Positions 51,401 through 63,200 of a stretch of 64,000 bases of DNA are shown here, piece by piece; positions within the stretch are counted from its first letter, which is position 1; each line of letters opens with the position of its first letter. Source of the DNA: Adiantum capillus-veneris (lineage: Eukaryota; Streptophyta; Polypodiopsida; Polypodiales; Pteridaceae); the NCBI GenBank assembly GCA_014529385.2, contig CM043944.1:80940384-81004383 (forward strand), read 5' to 3'. The translations under genes and the position numbers were made by a program. The notes below the pieces were generated by a model. The model did no database searches. It saw only the letters and a program-made list of their open reading frames with translations, and was not told where the DNA came from.

Positions 51401-51907
51401 AAGTGCAGGATCGGTATAAGAAGTACGTTGATGAGAAACGTCGACAAGTTACCTTTGAGGAAGGGGAGGAAGTATTTTTACGTGTACCAGAACATTCAGA
51501 AAGTAAAACTGTGCCAACACATAAATTATATCCATGATATTGTGGGCCTTGCAAAATCCTCAAGCGAGTAGGTGATCGTGCCTACAAATTATTGCTACCT
51601 ACACATTCTCGTATTCATCCGGTGTTTCATGTAAGCGGTTTACGAAAGCGGTTACATGGGGACGACAATGTCATTGACCAACAGATTCTGGTTGATTTCG
51701 TTGAACCTCCTACCTTATCGCATGACCGTGAACGCATTCTCAACTATCATGATTTACATACGCGTCATCATGTACGTCAACAAGCCTTAATCAAGTGGTA
51801 AGATCGACCTGAGGAAGGCGCCACTTGGGAAAACATTAGTGTTCTGAAGAAGAAATTTCTCACTTTTGTTTTCGAAGACGAAAAATCTTCTTTAAGGGGG
51901 GGAGTAA
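48450..51907 (+). pseudogene. Gypsy-E pol (protease to chromodomain)
   Basis: Domains in order: protease at about 48490-48730 (VDDGATHNFIN, usual DSGATHNF); reverse transcriptase from about 49020 ([29 protein letters not shown]), broken by a stop at 49390 and frameshifts to 49600; RNase H about 49990-50330; integrase zinc finger about 50640-50750 (CHDSPSAGHSGI); integrase core about 50839-51190 (MDFIVGLP, SDCDPKFNSHFW, DGQSERVNQVLE); and a chromodomain ending at about 51870 (HHVRQQALIKW, then RPEEGATWENI). It is a chromodomain Ty3/gypsy element. It has at least eight stops or frameshifts. No 5' LTR or primer site is visible. Confidence 0.92.
51894..51904 (+). other. Gypsy-E polypurine tract
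   Basis: AAGGGGGGGAG lies three bases before TGTTAGG, the apparent LTR start. Confidence 0.8.
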
Positions 51908-53238
51908 TGTTAGGACAAGGGCACAAGGGCAAGGCCGGGCTACGCAGTGTGGAAAGGGAGGCCAACTAGGGCAAAGGGCTAGGAGCCATGCTATATAGTG
52001 GGAGGTTGGGAGGTGGACTCCAGGGTACTAGTTCCCCTAGTCTTACACAATATCTATTTCGTCAAATTCCGGTTTAGAATGCTTGCTTGACAGTATTGTA
52101 AGATTCTAAACTGAAAAGCAAGGTCGTTTCCATGTTCCAATAGGTCAGATGGATGCTTGGTTCACTTTTGAAAAAATCCGCTATTTTTGGTTTTTCCATG
52201 CTTTTTATGTTTTTAGGTGCTTTTTTGCAAAAAGCAGTGTCCGATCCTTAACCTACGTGTTCTCAGGAAGCTATGGTTCAATTTTGTAAAACTATACTTT
52301 TTGAGTGCTTTTCACGCTATATTTATCTTTTAATGATTTTTAGTGCGTTTTAGTGAAAAGAGAGTCCACTTTCTTATTCCAGTAGACAAGGGGACCCATG
52401 GTTTAATTTTAGAAAACTTTGTGTTTTTTCTTTTTAGGCTATTTTTAGCTTTTTGGCATTTTTGAAAAGCAATGTGCTTTTTAGAATGACCTAAACATAA
52501 GAATATTAATTTTAGTCTCTGTCGGATTTAAAAATGACTATCCAAAGAAAAACGAGACTAAATGAGAATAATTTTCATGAAAAGAAGTATCATAAATACG
52601 TTGGGGCAGTACAGGAAAGTCATAATTATATCGAGACATCACGATGCGGCATAGCCTAGCCACGGTTTCATTAGTTGGCCGGGTACTGTTCAATTGGTCA
52701 GTTTTAATGTAAAAATTAAATGGTAAGTGGGAGAGTTGACCACCAAAAGCCAAGCCTTGTTTTCATAAAATTCTCAAAAGCTGTGTAGATATTCCTAGCT
52801 GGGAAGGCACCGCTAATTTTTTCCTTGGGGCTCACTCCAACAGTGCCTATAAAATCATTTGTAGTGCTCAATTTTTAGTGTTGTCTGTTGCGTTTATTAC
52901 CGCAAGGCAATACACACCTATTATATGGAGTGGTGCAAGCTCTTCATCACGATCTCCATAAGATCTCCTCTCTCATTTATGGGAAGAAGAAGAAGAAGAA
53001 GAAAAAGAAGAATACTCTCTCTCTACTTGATTAGTACTATCTCCTCTCTCGTTTCACGATGTACGCGCTCTTTGAAAGCTCTTGTGGTGAAAACCTCTAC
53101 GTAGCTCTCATCAATGCTCTCTTGCAGCAAAGCAAGAAGCCTTTTAATAGCTCTTGATCAATTCTAAAGCATAATGAGAAACTCTAAACTCCATAACCAT
53201 CATCATCTCTCTCTCTATGTGGTTTTTTTGAGTAGACA
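51908..53238 (+). repeat. Gypsy-E 3' LTR (end uncertain)
   Basis: It starts TGTTAGGACAAGG after the polypurine tract. It holds three to four diverged units of about 120 bases (words AAAAGC..GTGTCC, TTTTTAGTG..) at about 52120-52490 and a TATA-like CCTATAAAATC near 52847. Because no partner LTR is present, I cannot fix the end; GTAGACA near 53238 is a guess. Confidence 0.55.
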
Positions 53239-54416
53239 CCCTCTCGGTGATTGAAATTTCATATACGAGTGTATGCATGGATTTGCTGAGTGTGTATGAA
53301 GTTGCCCCATGATTATTTTATCATGCTTAATATGCTAATCTATGCACACAATGTGTTGATGATCACGTGTGTGCATAAAAACGCGGTAGGAACACTATTT
53401 TGATCATAACTAACAAACCGTTATGAATCAGTCCAAACCCTTTAAACCGGAGATAAAACACATCATTAGAACATTTTATCTCTTGGCTGTCATGTGAAAA
53501 TCACGCATGAGCTAAGAGATATGGTCAAAAAAACCTTGCTACCCACTGCACTTCGCCAAAATATCGGACCTAGGTTCCTTGGAGAACCATTATATAGATG
53601 CACCCGATGGGCAAACCCACTTAGCCAATTGTAAAGCTTGATTAAACTTGATGATAAGTGTATTTAGGTCTCCATTATCACCTTGGGTATGAGAGTTATT
53701 AATCCTTCCATAACCGGGTTTACCTACGCGTGTAGGGGTGCTACCTAAGGAGAGTACCATATGACATCGTGAGTTAATCGAGCCGTTTATGTATGATTTA
53801 TGGTTTATTTTGGTGACTTGATTTTAAGTATTATATGTCCATAAACTCATGTGAGGGTATATGGTTAGTCAACCCGAACCGCACAGACAGATATGAACAA
53901 ACTGGCTTTCTTTCTTTGTTACGGTTTGTTGTGTGAGTGTCAAATGGGCAAAGTGATGTGATAGTGTTAGTCTACATTATGGAGCTGATCTTGATGCATT
54001 GGTTTGAGGTCAAACACATTCATTTGCATGTTATATATGCTTCCAAAAATGGAAAAAAAGTTATTTTTCACATATGTGTAAAGTTATGGTTTATGGTCGA
54101 CCTATGGGTCGGAGCTGTTTTGCATCATGTTTATGGTGATGGAATGATATCATGTGATTTATAGAACCCTATGGATAGATGTGGATGCCTCATGTGCATG
54201 GATATGATTGCTTACCACCTTTCTAGGTCAAAATTAGCTATATGTGCTAGAGAGGTGAAGTGCAGATATGATGCATCAACGATTAAATGTTGTCAAAATT
54301 GAATTTTTATATCATGTTTAGTTGTTGGTCGAACTTATGTTATGCATGAAATTCTCATGTCTTAAGAGTCATGTGTGTGGACTCCGATTGACTGTAGTGG
54401 ATATGTCAAACTCCAA
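53239..54416. other. Non-coding stretch downstream of Gypsy-E
   Basis: No gene recognised. It is AT-rich with short frames only. Confidence 0.5.
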
Positions 54417-55862
54417 GTGGTGAAGTTGGTCCAATGTGAATATGATTTGTGGTCAAGGGATGAGATCCCTCTGGGAGTATGGTAGTGATTTTTTTGTGTG
54501 GAATCCAGTGTGGCTTTTGGTTTTTTATCTTGGATATGATTATGTTACCAAAATTTTTGTAGCCATGTTATGTTCTAAAGTGGTTATCCAGGATTGGTGT
54601 GCCTCACCCAAGTTGGGTGGATTGCTCACATGTGTGATGTGATTGGATTACGGTTTATGATTTTGGAATTAAATCATGAGGTGATTTGGATGGTTTATGG
54701 TAGACGTGTAAGGATCGAGAATCTGTATAGTCGAACTACTCGGAAAATATTATTTGTGCATATCGAAGGTGCTATTGTGAACTGGACTCACGTGTTATGT
54801 TTCTCATGGCAGCATCGCTACAAGACTAGTATCACCTACATCGCTTAGCCTTAGATAAAAGGGTTGTTGACCTGCGGATTTACTAGATCGGGGGTGTTGC
54901 CTATGTCTTCTTCTTTTTGTTAGGATAATCTATATGGTTAGTGCATCGGGGGTTGAACGGCCTACACGGCTAACACATCGGGGATTTTGCCTTGGCTTTG
55001 CCTAAACACCCGATGTTGGGCATTGAAGAGGCGTGGTGGCTAAAATGGTATGGTTGGTGTTGATATCCTACCACCTACTGGTATTTTGGATCCTTTCAGA
55101 GCTCAGGATCACCATCTCCATAAGCTATACTTTCTATTTACGAGCAGAAGAAGAAGAAGAAGATAACAAAGGATACTCTCTCTTTACTTGCTTACTATCT
55201 CCTCTCTCCTTTCACATTGTACGCGCTCTCCGAAAGCTCTTATGGTGAAAACCTCCACGTAGATCTCATCACCACTCTCTTGCAGCAAAGGAAGAAGCCT
55301 TTTGACAACCCCTAGTCAATTCTAAAGCGGCGGAGTTGATCGAGTGTGAATATGATTTGTGGACAAGGGCTAAGATCCCTCAAGGAGTATGGTAGTGATT
55401 TTTTTTTGGTGAAATCCGATGTGGCTTTTTTTTTTTTTTGGATATGGTTATGTTATAGAAATTTTTGCAGCCATGTTATGTTCTAAAGTGGTTATGCAGG
55501 ATTGGTTGTACCTCACCCAAGTTGGGTGGAGTGCTCACCCGTGCAATGTGATTGGATTACGGTTTATGAGTTTGGAATTAGATCATGAAGTGATTTGGAT
55601 GGTTTATGGTAGACATGTAAGGGTAGAGAACTTGTACAATCTAACTGCTTGGAAAAGATTTTCTAGATCGGGGGTGTTGCCTAGGTCTTCTTCTTTTTGT
55701 TAGAATGATCTATATAATTAGTGCATCGGGGGTTGAACGGCCTACATAGCTAACACATGGGGTATTTTGCCTTGGCTTTGCCTAAATACCCGATGATGGG
55801 CATTGAAGACGCGTGGTGGCTAAACTGGTATGGTTGGTGTTGATGCCCTACCACCTACTGGT
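54417..55862. repeat. Segmental duplication around a second piece of the Gypsy-E LTR
   Basis: Unit A, about 54417-55079, and unit B, about 55329-55862, are nearly 90 percent alike by eye. Both contain GAATATGATTTGTGG and CATTGAAGA(G/C)GCGTGGTGGC. Unit B lacks about 131 bases that unit A has near 54745-54880. Between them, about 55095-55331 duplicates 52936-53174 of the Gypsy-E LTR (shared GTACGCGCTCT, GGTGAAAACCTC). Gypsy-D inserted at the end of unit B. Confidence 0.85.
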
Positions 55863-56514
55863 TGTAAGGTCTCTGACCCCGATAAAAAAGAGCACCATTG
55901 TACCATGTAATGAATATAATGGGATAAGTTACTATTTTTAGCAGTTTTTCAAATTCTGTCAGTGCCATGATGTTTAGAATGTTTCAAAGCTTCGAAATGT
56001 GAATTAAAATAATTTTTGCAAAAAAATTCCAAAAATAGTAAGTTTTTGGTCACCCGACCCGTCTAGTTTTGATCGTCTCGAAAAACTGCACCCGTACCCC
56101 AAATTTGGAAAAAATGCATTTTCGAACCCGGGGGGCTGCTAAATATGGCAGGTACTAGGGCCAGTACGTTTTAGTTAGAGCTTCGTATAGCAATTTTTGG
56201 CATCAAAATCCGACTCGTATGACCCGTTTTAGCCTAGAACCAATTTTCCTAAAAAGTGTCCGAGGAGGTACCGGGGGCCCGAGGCTGTGTGGGAATAGGT
56301 TCTAGTCCACTCCAGACCAGCTTTAGCAGCTAGGGGGCGCCCTCTTGCCTTGTGGGAGTCCTGGGAAAGCTGCCAAGCCAGTAAGTAGGTCTCAAAGTCA
56401 GTTATACTAGCCAACCTTACACTTGGTGAGTAGGGAACTAGACTTGCCATGCTTAACTGGAGAAACTCCCAAATGCATTTAGCAACCCAGGTTGATTTTC
56501 AGCCTGTAGGAGTC

Positions 56515-56522
56515 TATTTAAA
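56515..56522 (+). promoter_or_regulatory. Gypsy-D LTR TATA box
   Basis: TATTTAAA in a non-repetitive context, with no other good TATA motif in the first 1,000 bases of the LTR. Transcription would start near 56545, upstream of the ATG at 57432. Confidence 0.5.
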
Positions 56523-57431
56523 CGCCTGCATACACACACACACACACACATACACTAATGCTCACTCACACACACACACAGTGCATATACACACACAAGC
56601 CTACACACACTGAGAAGGTGCTGCCAGTTCACACACCTTTTGAAGGAGAAGCAAGGAGGGAGGTGCTGCTGAATTCTCCACCTCAAGAAGCTCGATTAAA
56701 TCAGAGAATCGAGAAGATTATCAGCTCTTAATCACGGTAACCACGGTTTAATTAATGCCACCTGAAAATTCTTTTCTCTACCATCTAAATTTCTCGCCTA
56801 TTATGCTTATTCCTAGTCGTAATTCCCTATAATTACTCTCTAAATTCTCTTTAACCATATTCCATTATGTAATCATCATTCCATAGCTGAATTATCAGCC
56901 ATTCATCATTCTCGATTAATGATTAGTGTATAATTATTAGAATTTTCTCTCTCTAGGCGGCATAGAAATTAGTCGATAAGCTAGTAATTGTGTAGATTTA
57001 AGAGAATCACTTTTTCTATCACCATTAATACTGTAACTAAATTAAATTCACTTCCTTTATGCATTAAGGTGTAATTAAGGAAAAATTAATCTGTTATTAA
57101 GTCTCTACGAGTTGACTTTCCTCACACATATGCATAAGATAAATCTGCATCATCTAGTTTCTAGGAAAGAGATTAATCATACTTAATTCATCTCTCTGAT
57201 AATTCCATCAGTGAAATCCTACTATCCTTAATCACGTAATTTGAGTAATTATCTTTAGAGCAGGTTCCCATAGGAATATGCATCATCCATAATGATTGCT
57301 ATATGGAAATATCTAAACCTCTCATGTAGCATGCATTGTTTGATGTTGCTAATCTATCATTTGGCTTGTTATGACGCTTGCGGACATTAGCTCTTTCCTC
57401 CAAGTTAATTATTTAAAGTAGTGAGTTTAAA

Positions 57432-57572
57432 ATGGCCCCGATTAAGAGGACTCGCTTTGGTGGAGCCCAGGACCACGAGGCAGGAACGAGCAAGGTGAAC
57501 GGGAAGGGAAAAGCTCCCATGGACGAACAATTACCGGCCATCTCACGGGCCATCGACGAAGAAATGGAAGAG
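57432..57572 (+). CDS. Candidate leader exon inside the Gypsy-D LTR
   Basis: An ATG-started 47-codon stretch, MAPIKRTRFG at the N-terminus and AIDEEMEE at the C-terminus, basic then acidic. It ends at GAAGAG followed by GTAGGT, a consensus plant splice donor at 57573, in phase 0. Unspliced it would run only ten more codons to a stop. Its start resembles the N-termini of gypsy Gag proteins. Both downstream ORFs (58768 and 59488) begin at acceptor sites in phase 0. Splicing is inferred, not shown. Confidence 0.5.
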
Positions 57573-58656
57573 GTAGGTCATAACTTCATTCAAGTTGTTT
57601 AATTTAACATTGCACACGTTTAGTTAGGAATGAACATATCCCCAAACATGTTGGAGAAATCCGACGGAAACCTCGGCATTGAATTCATCGTACATTAAGT
57701 TCTAAAGTAGGAAGGTAATGCTTGATGGGTATGCTGTTTGAAGAGGAAAGAATGTCTGCTAGGGAAAATTTAGCTCGGCATGTTCATTTTATTTCCAATG
57801 TTGAATTGGTACTGACCCCCCTACTGATCACAGGGGGTAGAGTTCCTCGTTAAGGGCTCTTGAATCCACGACTTGCTTTCTATGTGGTGGATACCCACAA
57901 CTTGCTTTTTATACGGTGGGAACCCACGTCTTGCTTTCTATGCGGTGGGAGTGTCCATGACGTGCTTTCTATGCGGTGGACATACCTAGTTGTATGGACA
58001 GCTAGGCGACAACGGGAGGAGTGAACTCTCGCTGGAGGGGGGATGCTGTACCTCCAGAACATTGGAATTTTAAGGAATAAGTTTGAGTAGAATTTTTGCT
58101 AGAATACTGTCTTGGTGTTGTTTGCAATACTGGTTGAAGGGCTGTCTTAACGAACAATGTGCTTCGGAATTAAAACAAGGAATGTTTATGTTGAACAACC
58201 TTTGTGGTAGTAATTAGGTCACACAAGGAAGTGTGAGTGTGGGGGTGGAAAGTGGAGGCTTGGCTCAGGTTGCCAATGCCTACGAGATGGGTGGTCCCGA
58301 TTGGTCGGGAACTCTCTGTCCCCATAGTTCTTACTCGATATTAGTAATTACTCATTGCCCCTAGAGCAGTGAAATCTGGAGGGTACGTGCCTCTGAAACA
58401 TGGGGCAAAAGGCACTCGGGTTTCCTCTCCTCTTGGAAGGTGGGTCTTAGGATCGCTAGATAGTTTAAGTACGCTTCCCCTGCGAGGTGGAGCTAGATCT
58501 CGTTGCTAGTAGGCTCGAACTCGACTCACTTTGTGATGAGAGATCATCCGCTAGTCGAACCCTGAACCATTTTGTTTGCTTCCACAATAGATCTAGTGGC
58601 CACCAGGTTCACCATCAAATCCGGTGGTTGATACGACGGGGTGGGGACCTCACACC

Positions 58657-58669
58657 TTGTATCAGAGCG
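58657..58669 (+). other. Gypsy-D primer binding site (variant)
   Basis: TTGTATCAGAGCG closely follows the LTR end CTCACA. It differs at the second base from the usual TGGTATCAGAGC. Confidence 0.65.
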
Positions 58670-58767
58670 TAGGTTAGGATGGAAAATAAAGTCGTATTGT
58701 TTGAACATTTAAAAGGAACTGAAAGTATATAGGTAGCTGATCCAAATTCCTTGCATTGGTGTTGCAG

Positions 58768-59271
58768 GAAGACCCCGTGCTCGAATATTGGAAGTTCCAA
58801 GTGTTTGAGCTTATTTATGAGCAAGCTCGAAGATCCCCTGTTTACCAGTTCAGGCGAGATGTCATGGAGATTTTGTTGAAGGCTTATACGCCACACTCCA
58901 CTCGCATTGATAGAGGATGGGAACTTGATTGGACATATCCAGGAGGGGTTTACTACATCAACGCTCGGAGGCTAGGATGCCTGGCTACCGATTTGAAGAA
59001 GATACATTGGGGAGAAGAGTTGAGGGTAATAGAGATATTCTACTTGGTGCCTACTCGATTGGACCAGACTGTTTCAGACAACTCCAATCAAACCCTCAAC
59101 GACTGGCTCTTGGAGAAGGTCACCAATGTGATCCCAGTAAACAGAGTCAAAACCTTTGGATTATTGAAAGCGGAACTCCGACTCGATATCTTAGCTTATT
59201 ATCCACTCAAGAATGAGTACAGGAACTATTACACGAATGAAGTAGTGCATCATGTCAATACCATCTCCTAG
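58768..59271 (+). CDS. Unrecognised accessory ORF between primer site and gag (Gypsy-D)
   Basis: An uninterrupted 167-codon frame from GAA 58768 to TAG 59269-59271 (EDPVLEYWKFQVFELI at the start, HHVNTIS at the end), rich in Tyr, Trp and Leu. Directly before it is TTGGTGTTGCAG, a good splice acceptor, and no in-frame ATG occurs in its first 30 codons. It is followed by AATAAA at 59351 and 59365, so it could form its own polyadenylated transcript. It is intact although pol in the same element has about ten lesions. I know no family for it. It could be a captured host fragment or an accessory protein of this lineage. Confidence 0.5.
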   Translation, partial: EDPVLEYWKFQVFELIYEQARRSPVYQFRRDVMEILLKAYTPHSTRIDRGWELDWTYPGGVYYINARRLGCLATDLKKIHWGEELRVIEIFYLVPTRLDQTVSDNSNQTLNDWLLEKVTNVIPVNRVKTFGLLKAELRLDILAYYPLKNEYRNYYTNEVVHHVNTIS

Positions 59272-59350
59272 GCGTATGTCATATGCAATCCATAAAGCCA
59301 TGTAATAAGTTGATCATCAGTTATCCTAAACCTTGAGGGGTTTCGATTGT

Positions 59351-59370
59351 AATAAATTTTTATCAATAAA
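59351..59370 (+). terminator. Candidate polyadenylation signals after the accessory ORF
   Basis: Two AATAAA motifs (59351-59356 and 59365-59370) in a T-rich context about 80-100 bases after the stop of the accessory ORF and upstream of gag. Confidence 0.4.
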
Positions 59371-59487
59371 GTGCTTTTTGTCTCTGAATCTTGTCTCTTG
59401 ATAAAGTGGAATTTTGAAATTTTATTAAAGTCTTGTGTCTATTTTGAAATCCAAGTAATGTATCAAGAATTCGTATAATCCATGTAG

Positions 59488-60261
59488 GTATCGCCTGTTG
59501 CTCTGTACTCGGCAGCGCAAGAGAAAAAGCTCCTCCTTAAGCAAGCCCAACCTCCGATCTTTAAGGGCGAGGGGGCAAATGTGGAGAGAGATGCGGAAGC
59601 ATGGATGGAAGCCATGGACGATTACTTTGAAGTTGCGGGGACCCAACCTGTAAATCAGACCATGCTTGCGATGTTCCGCTTGACTGGCGATGCCAAGATA
59701 TGGTGGAAGCAACATTGCAGAGACATGGATATTAAGGGATCTTCCCAATCCTGGGAAGACATCAAAGCTGCAATAATGGGGCGATATTTACCACCTGCCT
59801 ATAGAACCTTGAGGATGAATGAATTCTTTTCACTTCAGCAGCTGAATTCATCTATCGAAGAATTCTATGCAAAGTTTTTCACTCTTCGGAGATATGCTCC
59901 TAAGATGACCTTGGAACAACAAGTGGCAAGGTTCTACCAAGGACTAATCGATCCCCTGAATACTCGGTTGGAAGCTCTCAGGCCGACGACGCTACAGGAT
60001 GCCTTGTTAAGGGCCAAACCTCTAGCTCTCCAAGTACAAAGGGATAATCAGAACAGGAGGAATCATTGGGCAAAGAGGGCAAGGACCATTGCTTGGGATA
60101 ACAGACCAGCCAACCAAGTGTATAACCAGTGCCCTATTGTGGCTACCACCAGAGCCATGGAGTTCCCTAATGTCCGATGCTATGGCTGCGGCGAGCATGG
60201 GCATTACAGATCCAATTGCCCCAGGAACATCAGGCAACCAATGCCAATGCCATACCCTTGA
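59488..60261 (+). CDS. Gypsy-D gag
   Basis: The frame opens immediately after ATGTAG, where TAG is both an in-frame stop and the AG of a possible splice acceptor. No ATG occurs in frame until the middle of WMEAMDDYF, inside the conserved gag domain. The gag domain (AMFRLTGDAKIWWKQH, EEFYAKFFTLRRYAP, FYQGLIDPLNTRLEALRP) fills about residues 40-190. The knuckle CYGCGEHGHYRSNC is near 60178-60219. It ends at TGA 60259-60261, where pol continues in another frame. It may need the LTR exon for its start codon. Confidence 0.8.
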   Translation, partial: VSPVALYSAAQEKKLLLKQAQPPIFKGEGANVERDAEAWMEAMDDYFEVAGTQPVNQTMLAMFRLTGDAKIWWKQHCRDMDIKGSSQSWEDIKAAIMGRYLPPAYRTLRMNEFFSLQQLNSSIEEFYAKFFTLRRYAPKMTLEQQVARFYQGLIDPLNTRLEALRPTTLQDALLRAKPLALQVQRDNQNRRNHWAKRARTIAWDNRPANQVYNQCPIVATTRAMEFPNVRCYGCGEHGHYRSNCPRNIRQPMPMPYP

Positions 60262-63200
60262 ATACCCGTGGGAGTGGCCAAGTTAATGGAAGAGGAGGAC
60301 GAGGAAGGATGAACAGAGGGCGAAGGCGTGGAGCTACCTCCAGAGTGAATGCCGCAGTGGTACAACCAACTGTGGGTGACGAAGCAGTGGAGAGAGCAAC
60401 CCTACATGCTGCAATTGACAATCCCAATGGTTGCCAGCAATACGCAGTCATTCATACGCCAGGATCTCTCAGAGGTGAACAAGTTAACTTCCTTATAGAT
60501 TGTGGTAGTACTCTTTCATTTCTTTCACCCAGATGCATGAGGAAGCTAAAGCTAGATAAGTATCCAACAAACAAGCTAGTTGTAGAGTTAGCAAACGGCA
60601 AGGAGGTAGTATCTCAACACTCTGCAGGCAAAATTGACTTTGATTTAGGGGGACACCCAACTTCTGCCCAATTTCGAACGTTACCCTTAGGATTCTTTGA
60701 TGGGATACTAGGAATGGACTGTCTAAAGCAAAATAGGGCCCACATACATTGTGCACAAGGGAATTTTGCCTTTACAGATAACTTGGGTAATGAAGCCTTA
60801 ATCCAGGGGGAAAATGGGAGACCTAAGGCTACTCTAGTTAAGGCCAGCAGACTTTTGAAGGGACTAAGGAAGGGTCAGGAAATTTATGCAGTAAAACTCA
60901 AAAAGGTGGACCAATCAGATACCTCATTTCGACCAAACTGGTTGAGAGAGTATGATGATGTATTCCTTGAAGACCTTACGAATCTTCCGCCGCACAGAGA
61001 GGTAGATCATGAGATCGAGACTATCCCTGGATGTGAACCTATCTCAAAAAGACCTTATAAAATGTCACTTCCAGAGGCTATCGAACTCAAGGAACAACTT
61101 AGGCAACTCATTGAGCAAGGATTCATTTGACCCAGTACTTCTCCTTGGGGTGCTCCAGTTCTTTTTCAGAAAAAGAAGGATGGGACCTTAAGGCTATGCA
61201 TAGACTACCGGGGACTGAACTAGGTAACTGTCAAGAACAAGTATCCAATTCCAAGGATTGACGAACTTTTGGACAGACTCCACGGCACCAAAATATTTAC
61301 AAAGATAGATCTAAGGTCAGGATATTACCAAATCAGGATCAAGGAATCGGATATTCCAAAGATAGCTTTCAATACTAGGTATGGGCACTACGCCGTTCAC
61401 AGTAATGTCTTTTGGTTTAACAAATTCTCCTACAAGCTTCAATCGACTTATGCAGGATATTTTCAGACCTTACCTAGATGATTTTGTCTTGGTTTTATTT
61501 GATGACATTCTGATCTATTCTAAGAACGAGGCAGATCACGAAGAACATGTTCGCAAAGTACTTGATCTTCTTCGAAAACACCAACTTTACGCTAAAGAGA
61601 GCAAGTGCACTTTTTTGCTCACCAAAGGTCAACTATCTTGGATTTGTCATATCGGCTGGAGGGATTTCAGTGGACCCAGACAAGGTCAAGGACATCGTTG
61701 ATTGGCCTCAACCACCCACCGTCACTGAAGTAAGCGGATTTCTTGGAATAACGGGATGGTACAGGATTTTTGTCAAGGACTATGCACGTATTGCTGCACC
61801 TTTGACGGAACTCCTAAAGAAAGGGATGAGGATCGAATGGAAGACCGAGCACGAGTCTAGCTTTGCTAAAATAAAAGAATTCTTGGTCTCAGCTCCTATT
61901 TTAAAGCTTCCAGATTTCAGTAAGGAATTTGAAGTAGCAACCGATGCTAGCAAATTTTCTCTAGGCGGAGTTCTTACTCAAGAAGGAAGACCAGTGGCGT
62001 ATACTTCGCGAAAGCTGAGAGATCATGAGAAGAATTATCCTACTCATGACTTGGAACTTTTAGCAGTTATTCATGCGCTGAAGTTATGAAGACATTATCT
62101 TCTTGGGCGCAAGTTTCAGTTGGTTACAGACCACAAGAGCTTAAAATGGATTTTTACTCAACCTATTCTCAATATGCAACAATGACGATGGATAGAGCTA
62201 TTACAGGAATATGACCTTGACATAAAGTATAGGCCAGGGAAGGAAAATGCAGTTGCAGATGGTCTTAGACGAAAATCCTTTCTCGGAGCTATCTCTATTC
62301 CAAATAACCCTATCTGGGATAGAATCAAAGAAGAATCTTTAGTAGATCCAGAGTACCAACGTATAGTATCTCTAGTCCAGCAGAATAAGATGCCTGAAGC
62401 TAAAGATTACTCTCTTATGGGAGGATGTCTTTACTACAGACATAGACTCTGTGTACTCAGAGATCCAGCCTTAAAGAAGGCCATTTTGTATGAAGCGCAC
62501 GATAGCCCTACATGCGGACATCCAGGCTATGCTAAGACTCTTCATGCTGTCAGGAGGAGTTATTTTTGGTCTGGAATGAAAGGGGACATACTTCGCTATG
62601 TGAGGCAATGTATTTCTTGTCAGTGGATAAAGGCCGAAAGAATCAAGTTACCAGGGCAACTTCAACCTCTTGACATACCCCAGATGAAATGGGAATGCAT
62701 CAGTATGGATTTTGTTACAGGATTACCTTCTACAGGAGGTTATGATTTTGTTTTCGTGGTTGTTGATATGCTCACAAAAGTGGCTCATCTAATACCCGTA
62801 AAGACAACCTTTACTGCTTCAGCTGTTAGCCGGGTATTCATCAAGGAGATTTTTAGGTTACTGGTCTGCCCAAGCGTATCGTCAGTGATAGAGATGCCAA
62901 GTTTACATCAAAATTTTGGACTTCTCTTTTCCAATCTATTGGGTCACAATTAGCCTTCAGTACAACGTATCATCCGCAGACAGATGGGCAAACTGAGAGA
63001 GTTAATCAAGTCATCGAGGAAATTCTCAGAGCCTATTGTTCACAAGAGCCAAAGAAGTGGTTACAATATCTACCTTTGGTGGAGTATTCTTATAATTCTG
63101 CCGAACACAGAAGCATTGGAATGTCACCTTTCAAAGCTCTTTATGGACAGGACTGCTTAGCACCACTGAACTTCTCAGATCCAACCATCAGGGTAGAAGC

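Larger units (their letters stand above)
55863..58654 (+). repeat. Gypsy-D 5' LTR
   Basis: About 2,792 bases, TGTAAGG...CCTCACA. A TATA box, TATTTAAA, is at 56515-56522, followed by (CA)n tracts at 56530-56602. A minisatellite of four units of about 30 bases, each with CTTGCTTT and GGTGG, lies at 57866-57985. The 3' limit is set by the primer-site-like sequence that follows. A 47-codon ATG ORF ending in a splice donor lies inside, at 57432-57572. Confidence 0.8.

Noticed and set aside
58487-58672. 61-codon ATG frame at the end of the Gypsy-D LTR
   Set aside because: It overlaps the LTR end and primer site, has no coding character and no splice or Gag resemblance.
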